From: Cylicocyclus nassatus
Lineage: Eukaryota > Nematoda > Chromadorea > Rhabditida > Strongylidae
Length of the DNA stretch: 64,000 nucleotides
Assembly: GCA_958299035.1 (NCBI GenBank)
Contig: CATQJL010000112.1
Span: 41,916,833 to 41,980,832 of the forward strand
Reading direction: 5' to 3'
A model generated the notes under the pieces. The model was given only the letters and a program-made list of their open reading frames with translations, did not search any database and was not told where the DNA came from. The position numbers and the translations under genes are program-made. Of the stretch, positions 54,916-64,000 are shown piece after piece (position 1 is the stretch's first letter; each line of letters opens with the position of its first letter).

Positions 54916-55095
54916 AGATTAATCTCTATCATTTACATGCTAGCTTTACTCAAGACTTATCATTCGCGAAAAACCATTTCTAAAGGTGTTCTGTTGAGTC
55001 AGTGGAATCTCTGTTTTGGACGGTCAGACCGTCACAGTTAGTCACCTTTTGATTTAGAGAAATCCTTGGAGTGGATCCGCATGCTTCAGCAAACT

Positions 55096-55127
55096 CTCTT
55101 TCTTTCTTTCTTTCTTTCTTTCTTTTT
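55096..55127. repeat. TTTC microsatellite
   Basis: Seven to eight TTTC units in a row between the minus-strand unc-122-like gene and the Helitron. Confidence 0.9.
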
Positions 55128-55626
55128 ATCCCGTCACGTCTTGGGTGAGAGTACCAGGCTATTTTGGTGATCGGTAACAGCTCAGCTGCTTTCATCTATT
55201 AAGTAAATACCCATCTATCCCATTCCATTTCTGTTCAAACTTATAGTGATTGATACCATGAAGCTAGAGATTTCTTCTGCTTCCTGCAATTTCGTCAAAA
55301 CTTATGAGCTTGTGTATGCGTCGCCAGGTATCAAGCTGGATTTAGTGATCGAAAGTTGGAAGCTTCGTTTTCAGAAGAGGAAAGAAGATCCTGACTGAGG
55401 CAGAACACCACTGCACAACATCACACCAGCCCAAACCAAAAAGTTAAGTTTTGTTGGGGCACTCCTTTGAAGCACTGCTTAGTATCACTGTCAGTGAATA
55501 CAATTCGTACCAGTGAAATGCCGATATAAGTGAATTCGTACAAAGTTTATTTACCATTTATATCCCAGTATGCTGAAAGCATTCCCTAGAAATCAGTCGC
55601 TTGCACAACGATGATGTAGTATGCCA

Positions 55627-58600
55627 TCATTTCGATAACCACTGTATGTGTGCCGGCACGGTGAGCAGGTAACCGTGGTCGAAGACATAGATGCGCTTAT
55701 CGTAAGGATTGTAAGAGATCATGTTGGCATTGCGATAGAGGTTGATCCACTTGATGTTTGGTTTCGAGTACTGTAGTCTGTAGAAATCGTACCCAGTGGA
55801 TATGTACGTTCTCTGTGCATGGCTGTCTTCGATCTAGATTGTAAAAAAATAGTAAACTTTAGTAACAATTAGTAGAAAATTGGCACCGTATAGAGCATGC
55901 CGCAAATCACAATTCCATTTGCAATCTGAGTGTGGTTGATTAGAGTAAGATTATGGGTTTCATAGATTGTTAGATTGTTTATGTCCACCTGAAAATTCTT
56001 TACAGTTTAGTAGTCGATGACTATCATGAATATCAAATCAATTCACTACTAATATCGAAGATAAAAAGCTCTTCACCTTAGCAACGCTCAAAAAATTCTC
56101 CTTTTCATAGTGAAACAAGATCCAGAGCGCATTCTCATCAATGGCAAGATCGAAATAGTTCATGGAATTGTTGAAAAGATACTGAAAATAAGATGTTAGT
56201 AATGGCGGTCCAAGAAGTTTTTTGTGAGAGGGGAGGTGGGACAGACACCCTCCGCAAAATTTTTTGGATACGTTTCGAATCTGCAATTTCAAATTTCCAA
56301 ATTTTCAAAGAGAGGCGAACATCTTACAGAGCAAATTTGTATTTTTCATAGTCTTCGAAAACTGATTTATTTGTTCACAAGGAACAAACCTCTTCTAAGT
56401 TCTTATAGCTCCTGTGGCCAGTAATTCCCCTCCCTTCCCTCGGTCCCTTACTGGCTCGAGTTTTCTTACGAAAAAATTGATTTGAAAGTTCAAAGTAGGC
56501 CTTGCTGTCAGATTATTTGACTCGTTCGTGCTGTGTACGACGTGACTAGCGCTTGCAGCTGAGAAAGTCATCTTTACCAATTAAAGCCCTTAACACGTTG
56601 ACGACAGTGCCGCGCAGTGGTGCGCGGCGGCCTTAAATTCAATACTATCTGTCCAATCCTCTCAGTTTTTGTTCATATAATCAACATAGCCTCAGATGCA
56701 CTTCATGTATTAGTCCCGCCCCCTTTTGGCAAACCCCGCCCACTCCTATGCCTCTCACAAGGACCCTTTTTGTCCATAAAAAGCATGGATGAGGCTGTAG
56801 ATGAACGCAAAGACCTCAAGCAACTTTTAGCCGGGCCCCGCCCACCGTCAGGCAAACTCCGCCCCCTAGGTGGCAAGCTCCGACTTTTCAAAAGTGGCGG
56901 AAATCGCATAAATACTTGAAATTTGGGCAATTTCCGGCATTTTTGGTCGAGTGGGCGGAGCTTGCCCGAGGGGGCGGGACTTGCACATTTTGTACTTCGT
57001 GCATGGATGCATTCATACATACTTGGGCCATGCGTAGGGATGCATGGAAACGTCTCGTCCACAGGGACAGACCTCAAAAAAAATGGCTCGTCGTCAACGT
57101 GTTAAGTACGGTACCAGGCAAGAGCTAAGAGCTAATTTCTTGGCAACGAGAGAATCATAAGAGCTGTCATTTGTTTAGTGACTCTGTTAAGTGCTTTAAA
57201 TTATATTCAGGCAAAAAGTCCGAGTACCCATTGTCTTGAGACCCCTTCAGCGAGAGCATTCAGGAAATTGCAATGAAAAGCCATCGACAGCAGTTTTTCA
57301 TATTTCCGTGCTCGAAGGCATGTAACTTACATTATTTCCATGATGAGCAGCGCCCTCAATCTCAATCTCGTCATAATGTCCACTGTTTAGGTTGAATTTG
57401 CCAATACGAGGAAATCCAGCTCTGTGGAAGAATAGTGACCCATTGAAGAGCACGTGGTTAGTGCCATCGAACACGTGCGGAAGACGATAGCTACAAAAAT
57501 CGTTTGGAAAGCATTTCTTACAGGCAACAGAACATGTGGCTCAGAAATATTAAAACAACTCACACATTATTGATGTGTTCTCGACGTAGATCTGCTTCTG
57601 TACGGTATTCAACAATTTCTATTCCTTGAAAATGGTTAATTAGATAGCGTTTCAGCATGTCCTGCAATTTTTCCACATTTTTGATGCCCACATTCTAAAC
57701 AACCAATATCTTACATCGCCTGTTCTTGGATAAGCATCCCTCATCCAGCTACCGTAATACGTGGTCGTATGCGAATGGAACACAGGTTTGCCCACCGATT
57801 GCAGCTTACAGTCTGTCATAGGTTTCAAAAATTTGAAGGAATTGATCGTTCATACTTTTCATTATCAAAGAGCGTATTAGACGTTTTTTGTGTAATTGCA
57901 CCACTTTAGTTCAGGAGTTGAGACGGTGGCGCCAGGAAAAGAGGTTTTTTTACAGTAATTTGTGGGAGTTTTTGAGTACATTTTCGTTTACGTCGTTTCT
58001 AGCTACTTCTTCATTTATCACGGTGAGCCGTGTCGAAACAGTGGTGCAATTACACAAAGCTACCATTAGCATGAACACATATGTGATAAAAAACAACAAA
58101 CGCGCGGTGGCTCCTTCAATGTAAGCAGACTCGGTCGAAGTTTCTACAACTTCTTCGAAACCCTCCAATCCGGTAATGTTGCCCAAACACATTTTCAAGC
58201 AAGTCTCGAACTCAGTACTGTTGTAGATCATCTAAGATGGAGATTCTGATTTCGCCTTTCATTTTTTCGTGACATGTCCTATAAGCTCTCATACATCTGC
58301 TATAGACGAAGGTAGTGCTTTGTCGATAAGGCGAGGCCCGATCAAATTGTCCAGCGAAGACCTCTCTGAGCATTTCATTTCCTCCACCTGAATACAACAT
58401 TTACACCCATTCTTGCCTGAAGTGCTGCTACACTTTCACCTTTGGGCACTCGCCCTTCTCAAGCAAGTACTCCTCATTCACAGGACAATCTTCGCATTCT
58501 GCGTCTCTTCCGGGAGGTCCGGGTGGCCCTCGAACAGATTCTTTGTGTGTCGCAAAAGTCAATGTGATCTCAGTTGCAAACCTTGTGGTCCTGGAAGTCC

Positions 58601-60399
58601 AGGAATCCCCATTAGACCTGGCCTTCCGGGTGGTCCAGGCGAGCCGGGCTTGCTGCAAGGTTACATTGCTAATGAAAGAACTTACCATACTACCTCACTC
58701 ACCCTGGCGGTCCACGAGGACCAGGTGGACCTGGTGGCCCTCGGTCTGAGCTGTCCAGGTCTGTGCAGTATTGGTGTATGTCAAGACATTTTTGCATAAG
58801 CTCTCCGATCTGATATCATTTCAGATGAGGGTCCAAATGCAAAAGATCGTAATCTATATATCTTGTAATAATTGCTGTGAATCTACTCCTTGTTTATTGC
58901 GTAATCCAAAATGTAGGGACTGCTTGCGATATGGTACTCAAAATCTCCCCATTGATTTATTTTCTACCTCTCTCCTCTTTCTGTGTAGCGTCAAACTCGT
59001 TTACTGAACGCACACTTATGAACAAGGAAAGATAAATCATAGACTAATCCCCGACTATTCAATTTCTATTTGGCACTGCCATTTTACAAGGCTGTTATTT
59101 TGTGTGATCGCAAATAGCACAAAATGCTACTAACCACAACCAACAAACCAATACCTTGACACGAGACATCGACGACATCCATAGATGATTTCCATTTGCT
59201 GATGTATTGACGATAATTTGCCTCTTCTGCCTACTATGGGTTTCAAATTCGATTTCTGTATAATTACGACATCTTCTTTCCACCTCGGCTATCCTGGAAT
59301 CAGGGGCAGATGCAGATTCATCCATTTGAAATGTATCCGTAAAGTTGCCATGTTGGCCAAAAAACTTATACATTGTATGGAAGCAATTTTCTTTGTACAT
59401 TTCCAAAAATTTCGCTTGATGTTTTGGCAAGCGTTTCAGATCCAGTAAACTAAAGAAACGCATTGAATGATGAGGCAGTTCATGCATGAAAAGCCTCATA
59501 ATAGTTCTACAAGAAAAATCGGCGGTTTTGACAAAAAAAAAGTTTGCTGCAAATTGGAGAAAGAAAAGTTTCAAAAAAGCTTAGTCCACACACGAAATTT
59601 TGAGCTGCTTTACAACGCTGTGTTCGTGGCAACTTCTGCAAGCTAAGGTTAAAAGAAAGTCATGAACCTGGAAGACAGGAAGGAAGGTTGGTCGAAGTGG
59701 CCTTTTGAAGTGAGGTGTACAATGCCTTGTAGTGCTTGGAACGCTGATTCCGAATCCACCTTTGCTATCTGCTGCGGGCTTCTGAGCGAGGAGTTATGAA
59801 GGTTTTTGTGAGTAAAGATCTGGACGCAAAAATAGGATAAAATCAGTCGCTCGCTTTTCCCAATGTTCAAATGAGGCAGAAGCGAACTGGTACATTTGAA
59901 TCAAGAATATACGTTGCACCGAGTGACCCGACTACCAATTTAGCCCTATAAAAAATGTTACGACTGATTTTAGCCTACTCTTGCAATCAGAATTTTACTC
60001 ACAAAAACCTTCATAACTCCTCACCGGCCTGCAGCAGATAGATTTGGAATCAGCGTTCCAAGCTCTACAAGGCAGTATTCATCTCATTTCAAAAGGCCAC
60101 TTCGACCAACCTTCCTTTCCTTGTAAGAGGGGAGCTAAAGTAAGGAGAAGTCAGGAGAATTAATTATGCCAAACACTTGCCAGAACAAGCGTTTTTAACT
60201 ATGCTAATTTGATGAAGACCACATTATAGTATTTGATTTAGATGGGGGCGAATCAAACACATAGCCGTTCAAATTAAGAATCGATTACAAACAAGCTGCA
60301 GAAATCATGATCAACTCACCTAACATGGATATGAGCAAAAGCAATGATCGTTAGTAAAGCAAGACCGACATTTGGAGCATGAACGAGCGCGCTCTCCAT
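55627..60399 (-). CDS. unc-122: UNC-122-like type II membrane protein with collagen repeats and olfactomedin domain
   Basis: Thirteen exons join in phase to 563 residues: 60399-60320, 59506-59155, 58809-58703, 58652-58582, 58528-58440, 58387-58295, 58231-58102, 57812-57715, 57661-57564, 57490-57331, 56181-56077, 55988-55887 and 55833-55627. The order is a short N-terminus and signal anchor (about residues 10-26), a stalk with Cys68 and Cys106, three N-glycosylation sequons and a furin-type RQKR (119-122), 15 uninterrupted Gly-X-Y triplets (168-210), Cys215/218, and a full olfactomedin domain (about 309-563) with TYYGSWMRDAYP, GFPRIGKFNLNS, DLAIDENALWIL and SYNPYDKRIYVFDHGYLL. In C. elegans UNC-122 has this architecture and acts at the body-wall neuromuscular system; gliomedin is the vertebrate counterpart. 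The paralogue cof-2 is an alternative identity. The start is the first ATG before the anchor and is the least certain point. The acceptor before exon 5 (TTCGAG) is unusual. Confidence 0.92.
56590..57105. mobile_element. TTAA-bounded MITE in an intron of the unc-122-like gene
   Basis: Terminal repeats CACGTTGACGAC lie between two TTAA (56590-56593 and 57102-57105). The interior has CCCCGCC-type and GTGGGCGGAG-type motifs in both orientations. TTAA is the piggyBac target. No transposase is present. It occupies the 1.15-kb intron before exon 11. Confidence 0.75.
59667..60127. repeat. Inverted repeat in intron 1 of the unc-122-like gene
   Basis: Arms 59667-59822 and 59978-60127 are inverted copies (GGAAGGAAGGTTGGTCGAAGTGGCC and CTGCTGCGGGCTTCTGAGC regions) with scattered mismatches. 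The spacer is about 155 bases. Termini and duplication are not clear. Confidence 0.8.
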
Positions 60400-60735
60400 G
60401 CTCGTCACAAGTGTAATGCTATCGCCATAAACACTGCAAGCTTTAGGCAAATGGATACAGTTTGCTCCTCGCGGTTTGAAAACGAGGGTGTCAAAGTTGA
60501 ATAGGATACTTTCCTAACCATTATGACACATCAGTCAAAGCCAAATAATTTAGCTTCGCATCAGTCATGCTATATCAAGCTTTAGTCAAAGTTCAACTAG
60601 TAAATGTGGAGCTGAGCCGCTTACTAATACGGAAAGGCGCCAACTACCATGTTGCGGTATCACCTTCTAAATAGTGGATTTGTAAGGCGGTGCAGGGGAA
60701 ACCAAAGGCCTGCCGCTTGTAACTGCAGGAGATAA

Positions 60736-61010
60736 TTAAAGGCAGCGTACACCCAAAATTTGAGTTACCGAATTTCCTAGATCTTTCTACACCGTGTATA
60801 TACTGGGCCCAGAAGAAGACCAACTGCGTTGGTCCGGTCTCCCAATGTTGCTTCTGAGCGGAGAAAACCCCCCTCAATTTTCTTTCACGCCGCCCCTTTT
60901 CTTTCGCTCCGCCTCCTCCGGACGAATCCATAACAGCGTAAGCTGCAATTGCAGTTGCAGTTGCTGTTGCAACATCTGTTGCATTTGTTTTGGGTGTACG
61001 CTGCCTTTAA
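60736..61010. mobile_element. TTAA-bounded MITE, 275 bp
   Basis: TTAAAGGCAGCGTACACCCA and its inverse end at TTAA (60736-60739 and 61007-61010). The first ten bases are shared with the MITEs at 30637 and 48628, but the rest differs. The interior has a run of GCAATTGCAGTTGCAG-type repeats. The ORFs at 60644-61196 are repeat-derived. Confidence 0.82.
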
Positions 61011-62676
61011 GAGCAAGCGCTGTGGAGAACATTTTGGCACGGACCCAGGAAAACTTAGCCACATCCATTGGAAACAAACCCATATAACTCTGCTTAGATC
61101 CCTTTGAAAGATTTGAAACACAGGTTTGCAATCAACCCTGAAAGTCGCATTTTCCAGTATACACCTACGGTATGGATAAACAATTCTCTCTCTCACTATT
61201 TTGGCTATATTTTCAATTTAAAAAAAAGCAAAGTATTCTAGGTGAAGTAAAATTTTGAATTTCAGCATTAGCAATTGAGGAGTCTCAAATTCGGAGATGC
61301 GTGAAGGGGTTTGAGCAAATTTTTAACCGGACTTTTGGGACTTCAGGACTTGAAAGTAATTGCGATAATCAGGGAGTAAAGTTAACTGTTGAGTCGTGAT
61401 AAACTTTTGCTGTTAATACACATCATTGTCCATTTCTAGAAATTCTCACAAAATTCTCAAATAGAACCAACAACAAGCTCAAAGTGATGAGGCGAACTGC
61501 AAAATTACACTTTCACAAGCCTCCAGATGTTTTTCTACGATATCAAATGGCAACTTGGTTGATTGACTTGAAAAAAAAAACTGCTCTCAATTCTAAGAAT
61601 AAACAAACTCTGGGGAAAAATTGGTTTTTGAAAAATTGCACTCGAAAATATCACGATAAAGTGAGTAAAAAGTCAACAATTTTTCCATTATACAATATCA
61701 GATTTTGATTTACTGCACCCCCAGCACGACCCTTAATGCTGATTCCAAACTTGTGTTTTATATCTTTCAAGTTATCTCTAAGCAAGGTTATGACGGTTTA
61801 TCTCCATCTGATATCCTTGCCGAATTTTCTCGATCGTTGCCACAATCTTCTCAACGGCGCTCGCTCTTCTAATTGTCTCCTGCGGTTACAGGCAACAGAC
61901 CTTTGGCTCCTCCTGCACCACCCCCGATTTGAACGCATAATTTTCACCATCGATATCGAATGACATCAATTTAATGTTATTTTGATCCCACCCCCTCAAC
62001 TATCTCGGGCAGATACCTATCTACAGGCTGTCTTTCCACATCTAGTTGTAGGGTAGTAGCGGACATTGAGATGCTCAAAACTAGCTTCATAATAACATTT
62101 CGCAGCTATGGACAACAAATTTGACATCGGGCTGCTTCCGAATATATGTCGTTTTTCACAAGGCCAAACTAATTGGGTGCCTTAACTTCAAGTCATCATT
62201 TTTAACTCTATAGATCGCTCTGGCAATAAATTGCGTTTTTAGACGACATTGGGTTTCGCTGATCTAGGTGTTGCTCAAAATTCGATCCCATTAATCATTC
62301 ATGCCACATAAACTACGCCGGTCTTCCAATAGAGAAAAAAGCTAGTTGTAGACAGGTTCCACCATTTGTTCTCTTATCAAGCACTTAAACCAGTAAAACA
62401 ACTTAGTTGGTAGCCAAATTTGAATAAATTCGAGTTGACAAAGCTCAAGAATTTTTTTGCCGTAGATAGGAGGGGGGGGGGGGGCAGGCTTGGAAATATG
62501 ATTTAAACTTTTGCTTTCCGTGGTTCCAATGGTTTTACGGGGTGCTCTGAACATTATTGATGGTCATTTCCAACTAAGGAATTTCTGGATGAGGTAAATA
62601 CGAGTCTAACAGTGCAGGGGCACCGACTGCTTTGAAGCATTTATTAGTGTATATAAGACTCATTCAGACTTTAGCT
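61011..62676. other. Stretch without a supported gene
   Basis: Short ORFs only. A minus-strand open piece ending in EEPKVCCL at about 61880 has a CCxL-like end that could suggest prenylation but is too short to call. A G-run lies at 62471-62483. Confidence 0.4.
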
Positions 62677-62970
62677 TTATGCATTGAATCTGATACATTC
62701 TTGAAGAAATATAGCCTGAGTAATGCAAAGGTATATATGCAAATAGAATACTCCTTGGCACAAAAGTGCTGCGTAATTTGTATGAATGTTATTGTAAGAT
62801 GAAGTAAATTTGTTGCTCTTTACGTAATCAAAGGCATAGAAGGGCGCAGATTGTGCATCGCCCTTCCTCACTTCATATTTGAGATTAGAGCCATAAGAGA
62901 CCAGAAAACAATGATAGCCATTTGAGCCGAAAATTGTGGGCGATGAATTTAGAATACAGGCTCGTCTCAT
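62677..62970 (-). CDS. Possible exon, product unknown
   Basis: The minus frame reads SSPTIFGSNGYHCFLVSYG then KGDAQSAPFYAFDYVKSNKF, which looks protein-like, and lies 110 bases downstream of the secreted peptide gene on the same strand. It has an ATG (62970) but no clear splice sites and no known motif. A chance ORF is possible. Confidence 0.3.
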   Translation of the reverse strand: MRRACILNSSPTIFGSNGYHCFLVSYGSNLKYEVRKGDAQSAPFYAFDYVKSNKFTSSYNNIHTNYAALLCQGVFYLHIYLCITQAIFLQECIRFNA

Positions 62971-63078
62971 GGTGCGAAGTAAGACTTATGCCATCTGTCA
63001 GTTAGTCAGGTCAGATAAATCGCTGACAACTCAACATTTATTCGCGGCTATTGAAGGACAACAAAAGAAGCATAACTT

Positions 63079-63340
63079 TCATGCACTTCTCCAATACTTT
63101 TCCACGTCCTCTATGCATTTCGTCATGCATTCCCCTTTGAATGCTGATTTGAATGCCTTTGGATTACGTTTACAGTAAGGTTCGCACTGTAAAATGAAGC
63201 GTTTTAGAAACAAGCCAAAACAAAGTTAGAAATGAACTTACCCAATCAGCGAACACCTTCAAGTCATCTTCTCCTCCAGCATTTGCTGCAGCAAATGCGA
63301 AAACCATAAGGAGAATATAGAACAAAGAGCGCAAATACAT
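63079..63340 (-). CDS. Secreted four-cysteine peptide, 68 residues
   Basis: Two exons, 63340-63242 (33 codons) and 63186-63079 (35 codons plus stop), are joined in phase 0 across a 55-bp intron (GTAAGT to TTTTACAG). The N-terminus MYLRSLFYILLMVFAFAAANA is a clear signal peptide with probable cleavage after AANA or nearby. The mature part of about 47 residues is charged and has only four cysteines in the order C-x3-C-x14-C-x3-C (CEPYC ... CMTKC), followed by a helical acidic-basic tail. Two C-x3-C pairs fit a disulfide-stapled helical hairpin. Such peptides occur among venom, antimicrobial and inhibitor families, but none is recognised here. The complete two-exon model and signal make it a convincing gene. 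Function unknown; extracellular. Confidence 0.8.
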
Positions 63341-63687
63341 TGTTTGCTAGCTTGGAATTATCTATGCATACATTCAATTATACAACCTTATTCCTACTTC
63401 GAGTGTCGGACAGTCACGGCACACATAAAAGAGTATTTCCACTGTTACATTGTCTTCCAGATTATGTCTTGATAATGTATGACAGACTAGCTTTTGTCGA
63501 CCAAATCTTCGAAACTATCATCTACAGGTAGTTGCTTGGTATATGTTGGTACACGCGTAAAATGTTGTAGAAGTAGTATGGTACCACAAGATTGGTCAAG
63601 TAATATGGCTCTCAGGAAACCGATATTTGTGCCTCAACTAGGATATCATTTAAACGGTACAATCATTCATCACGGTTGAGAGATTCA

Positions 63688-64000
63688 TCAAGTCTTTCCA
63701 CAGCGCAGCATTAGTGGACCATGCGTCGGTTTGCATGCTTTTGCTTTAAAGTCCACCTCGAGGTGCTTCGGAGCGCAACAGCGCGCAGAAAGATGCAAGT
63801 CGTTCGTAAAATACTGAGGACAAACTTGGCCATTAGTTTCTCACCCGTTTGTTATCATTTCATCAATCATTTCGGCTGCCACTTGGACAGTATAGTAAGC
63901 CTCAAAATTCGGATTGGCTTTGACATGCATATTGACTGTGGGAAAGCATTTTCCTTTTTTAACGCGTTGATGACAACGCGCATTTTTTGTTATCTGCTTT
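63688..64000 (-). pseudogene. End of a cysteine-rich ORF interrupted by one in-frame TGA
   Basis: On the minus strand a frame open from the window edge reads NARCHQRVKKGKC, then NPNFEAYYTVQVAAEMIDEM. It meets TGA at 63841-63843 and continues in the same frame with GQVCPQYFTNDLHLSARCC, KACKPTHGPLMLRC and a final TGA at 63688-63690. Both sides look coding and share the cysteine-rich character, so they appear to be one exon broken by a stop. A 31-base intron over the stop would be too short and would change the frame. The most likely explanations are a nonsense mutation (pseudogene), an allele or a sequencing error. The family is unrecognised; exported by analogy with its neighbour. The 5' part is outside the window. 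Confidence 0.5.

Noticed and set aside
57950..58101. Hydrophobic extension of exon 7 of the unc-122-like gene (RLLFFITYVFMLMVALC)
   Set aside because: A donor GTTTGT after GCGC gives a phase-correct join to the olfactomedin exon; the hydrophobic piece is intron.
63957..63985. TTAACGCGTTGATGACAACGCGC resembling the TTAA-type MITE end at 56590
   Set aside because: It lies in the coding-like frame of the right-edge ORF and shows no second terminus.

Overview
The window looks like a piece of a nematode chromosome, most probably a clade V (strongylid or rhabditid-like) worm. The evidence is a complete nematode-type serpentine chemoreceptor, a complete UNC-122-like collagen/olfactomedin membrane protein, introns that start GTRAG and end in TTTTCAG-like acceptors, short exons, and AT-rich DNA packed with TA-, TTAA- and 8-bp-target transposons. 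No bacterial features, rRNA or convincing tRNA were seen. Exon models were built by hand by following reading phase across splice sites. Species assignment is an inference.

Layout. 1-17 kb has no well-supported gene. It holds a foldback at the left edge, mariner-type MITEs (1994-2767, 9646-10561), a cluster of a 12-bp palindrome (7.3-7.8 kb), tandem repeats and a nested MITE palindrome (14941-16161). 17.3-27.1 kb is one eight-exon chemoreceptor gene on the + strand. Its two large introns hold a 1.5 kb hAT-like element with a perfect 8-bp duplication, decayed Tc1/mariner transposase, and a 1.7 kb hAT-like foldback. 27-32.8 kb is mostly repeats. 32.8-41.6 kb carries exons of two minus-strand genes that I do not recognise. 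One has a 4.6 kb intron containing a Helitron that is itself split by a mariner MITE. A broken copy of a negative-strand RNA virus nucleoprotein gene lies just upstream of that gene, at 41.8-43.0 kb.

44.1-48.1 kb is a Penelope-like retroelement with reverse transcriptase, GIY-YIG endonuclease, a partial direct copy and a partial inverted copy. A 12-bp target duplication flanks the whole structure, and hammerhead-like motifs sit in its repeats. 50.5-51.2 kb holds a small three-exon minus-strand gene. 52.1-54.9 kb is a stack of two minus-strand Helitron ends, a 1.6 kb Tc1-type foldback and a hAT MITE in a TA microsatellite. 55.6-60.4 kb is the 13-exon unc-122-like gene on the minus strand. The right end (63.1-64.0 kb) has a complete gene for a 68-residue secreted four-cysteine peptide and the end of another cysteine-rich ORF interrupted by one in-frame TGA.

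The host genes do not form an operon or a pathway. They are a chemosensory receptor, a neuromuscular or matrix-type type II membrane protein, small secreted proteins and several unknowns. The transposable elements are more instructive as a set: at least four termination/target classes (TA, 8-bp hAT, TTAA, Helitron A|T) plus a retroelement are present, many are palindromic or nested, and several lie within introns or next to exons.
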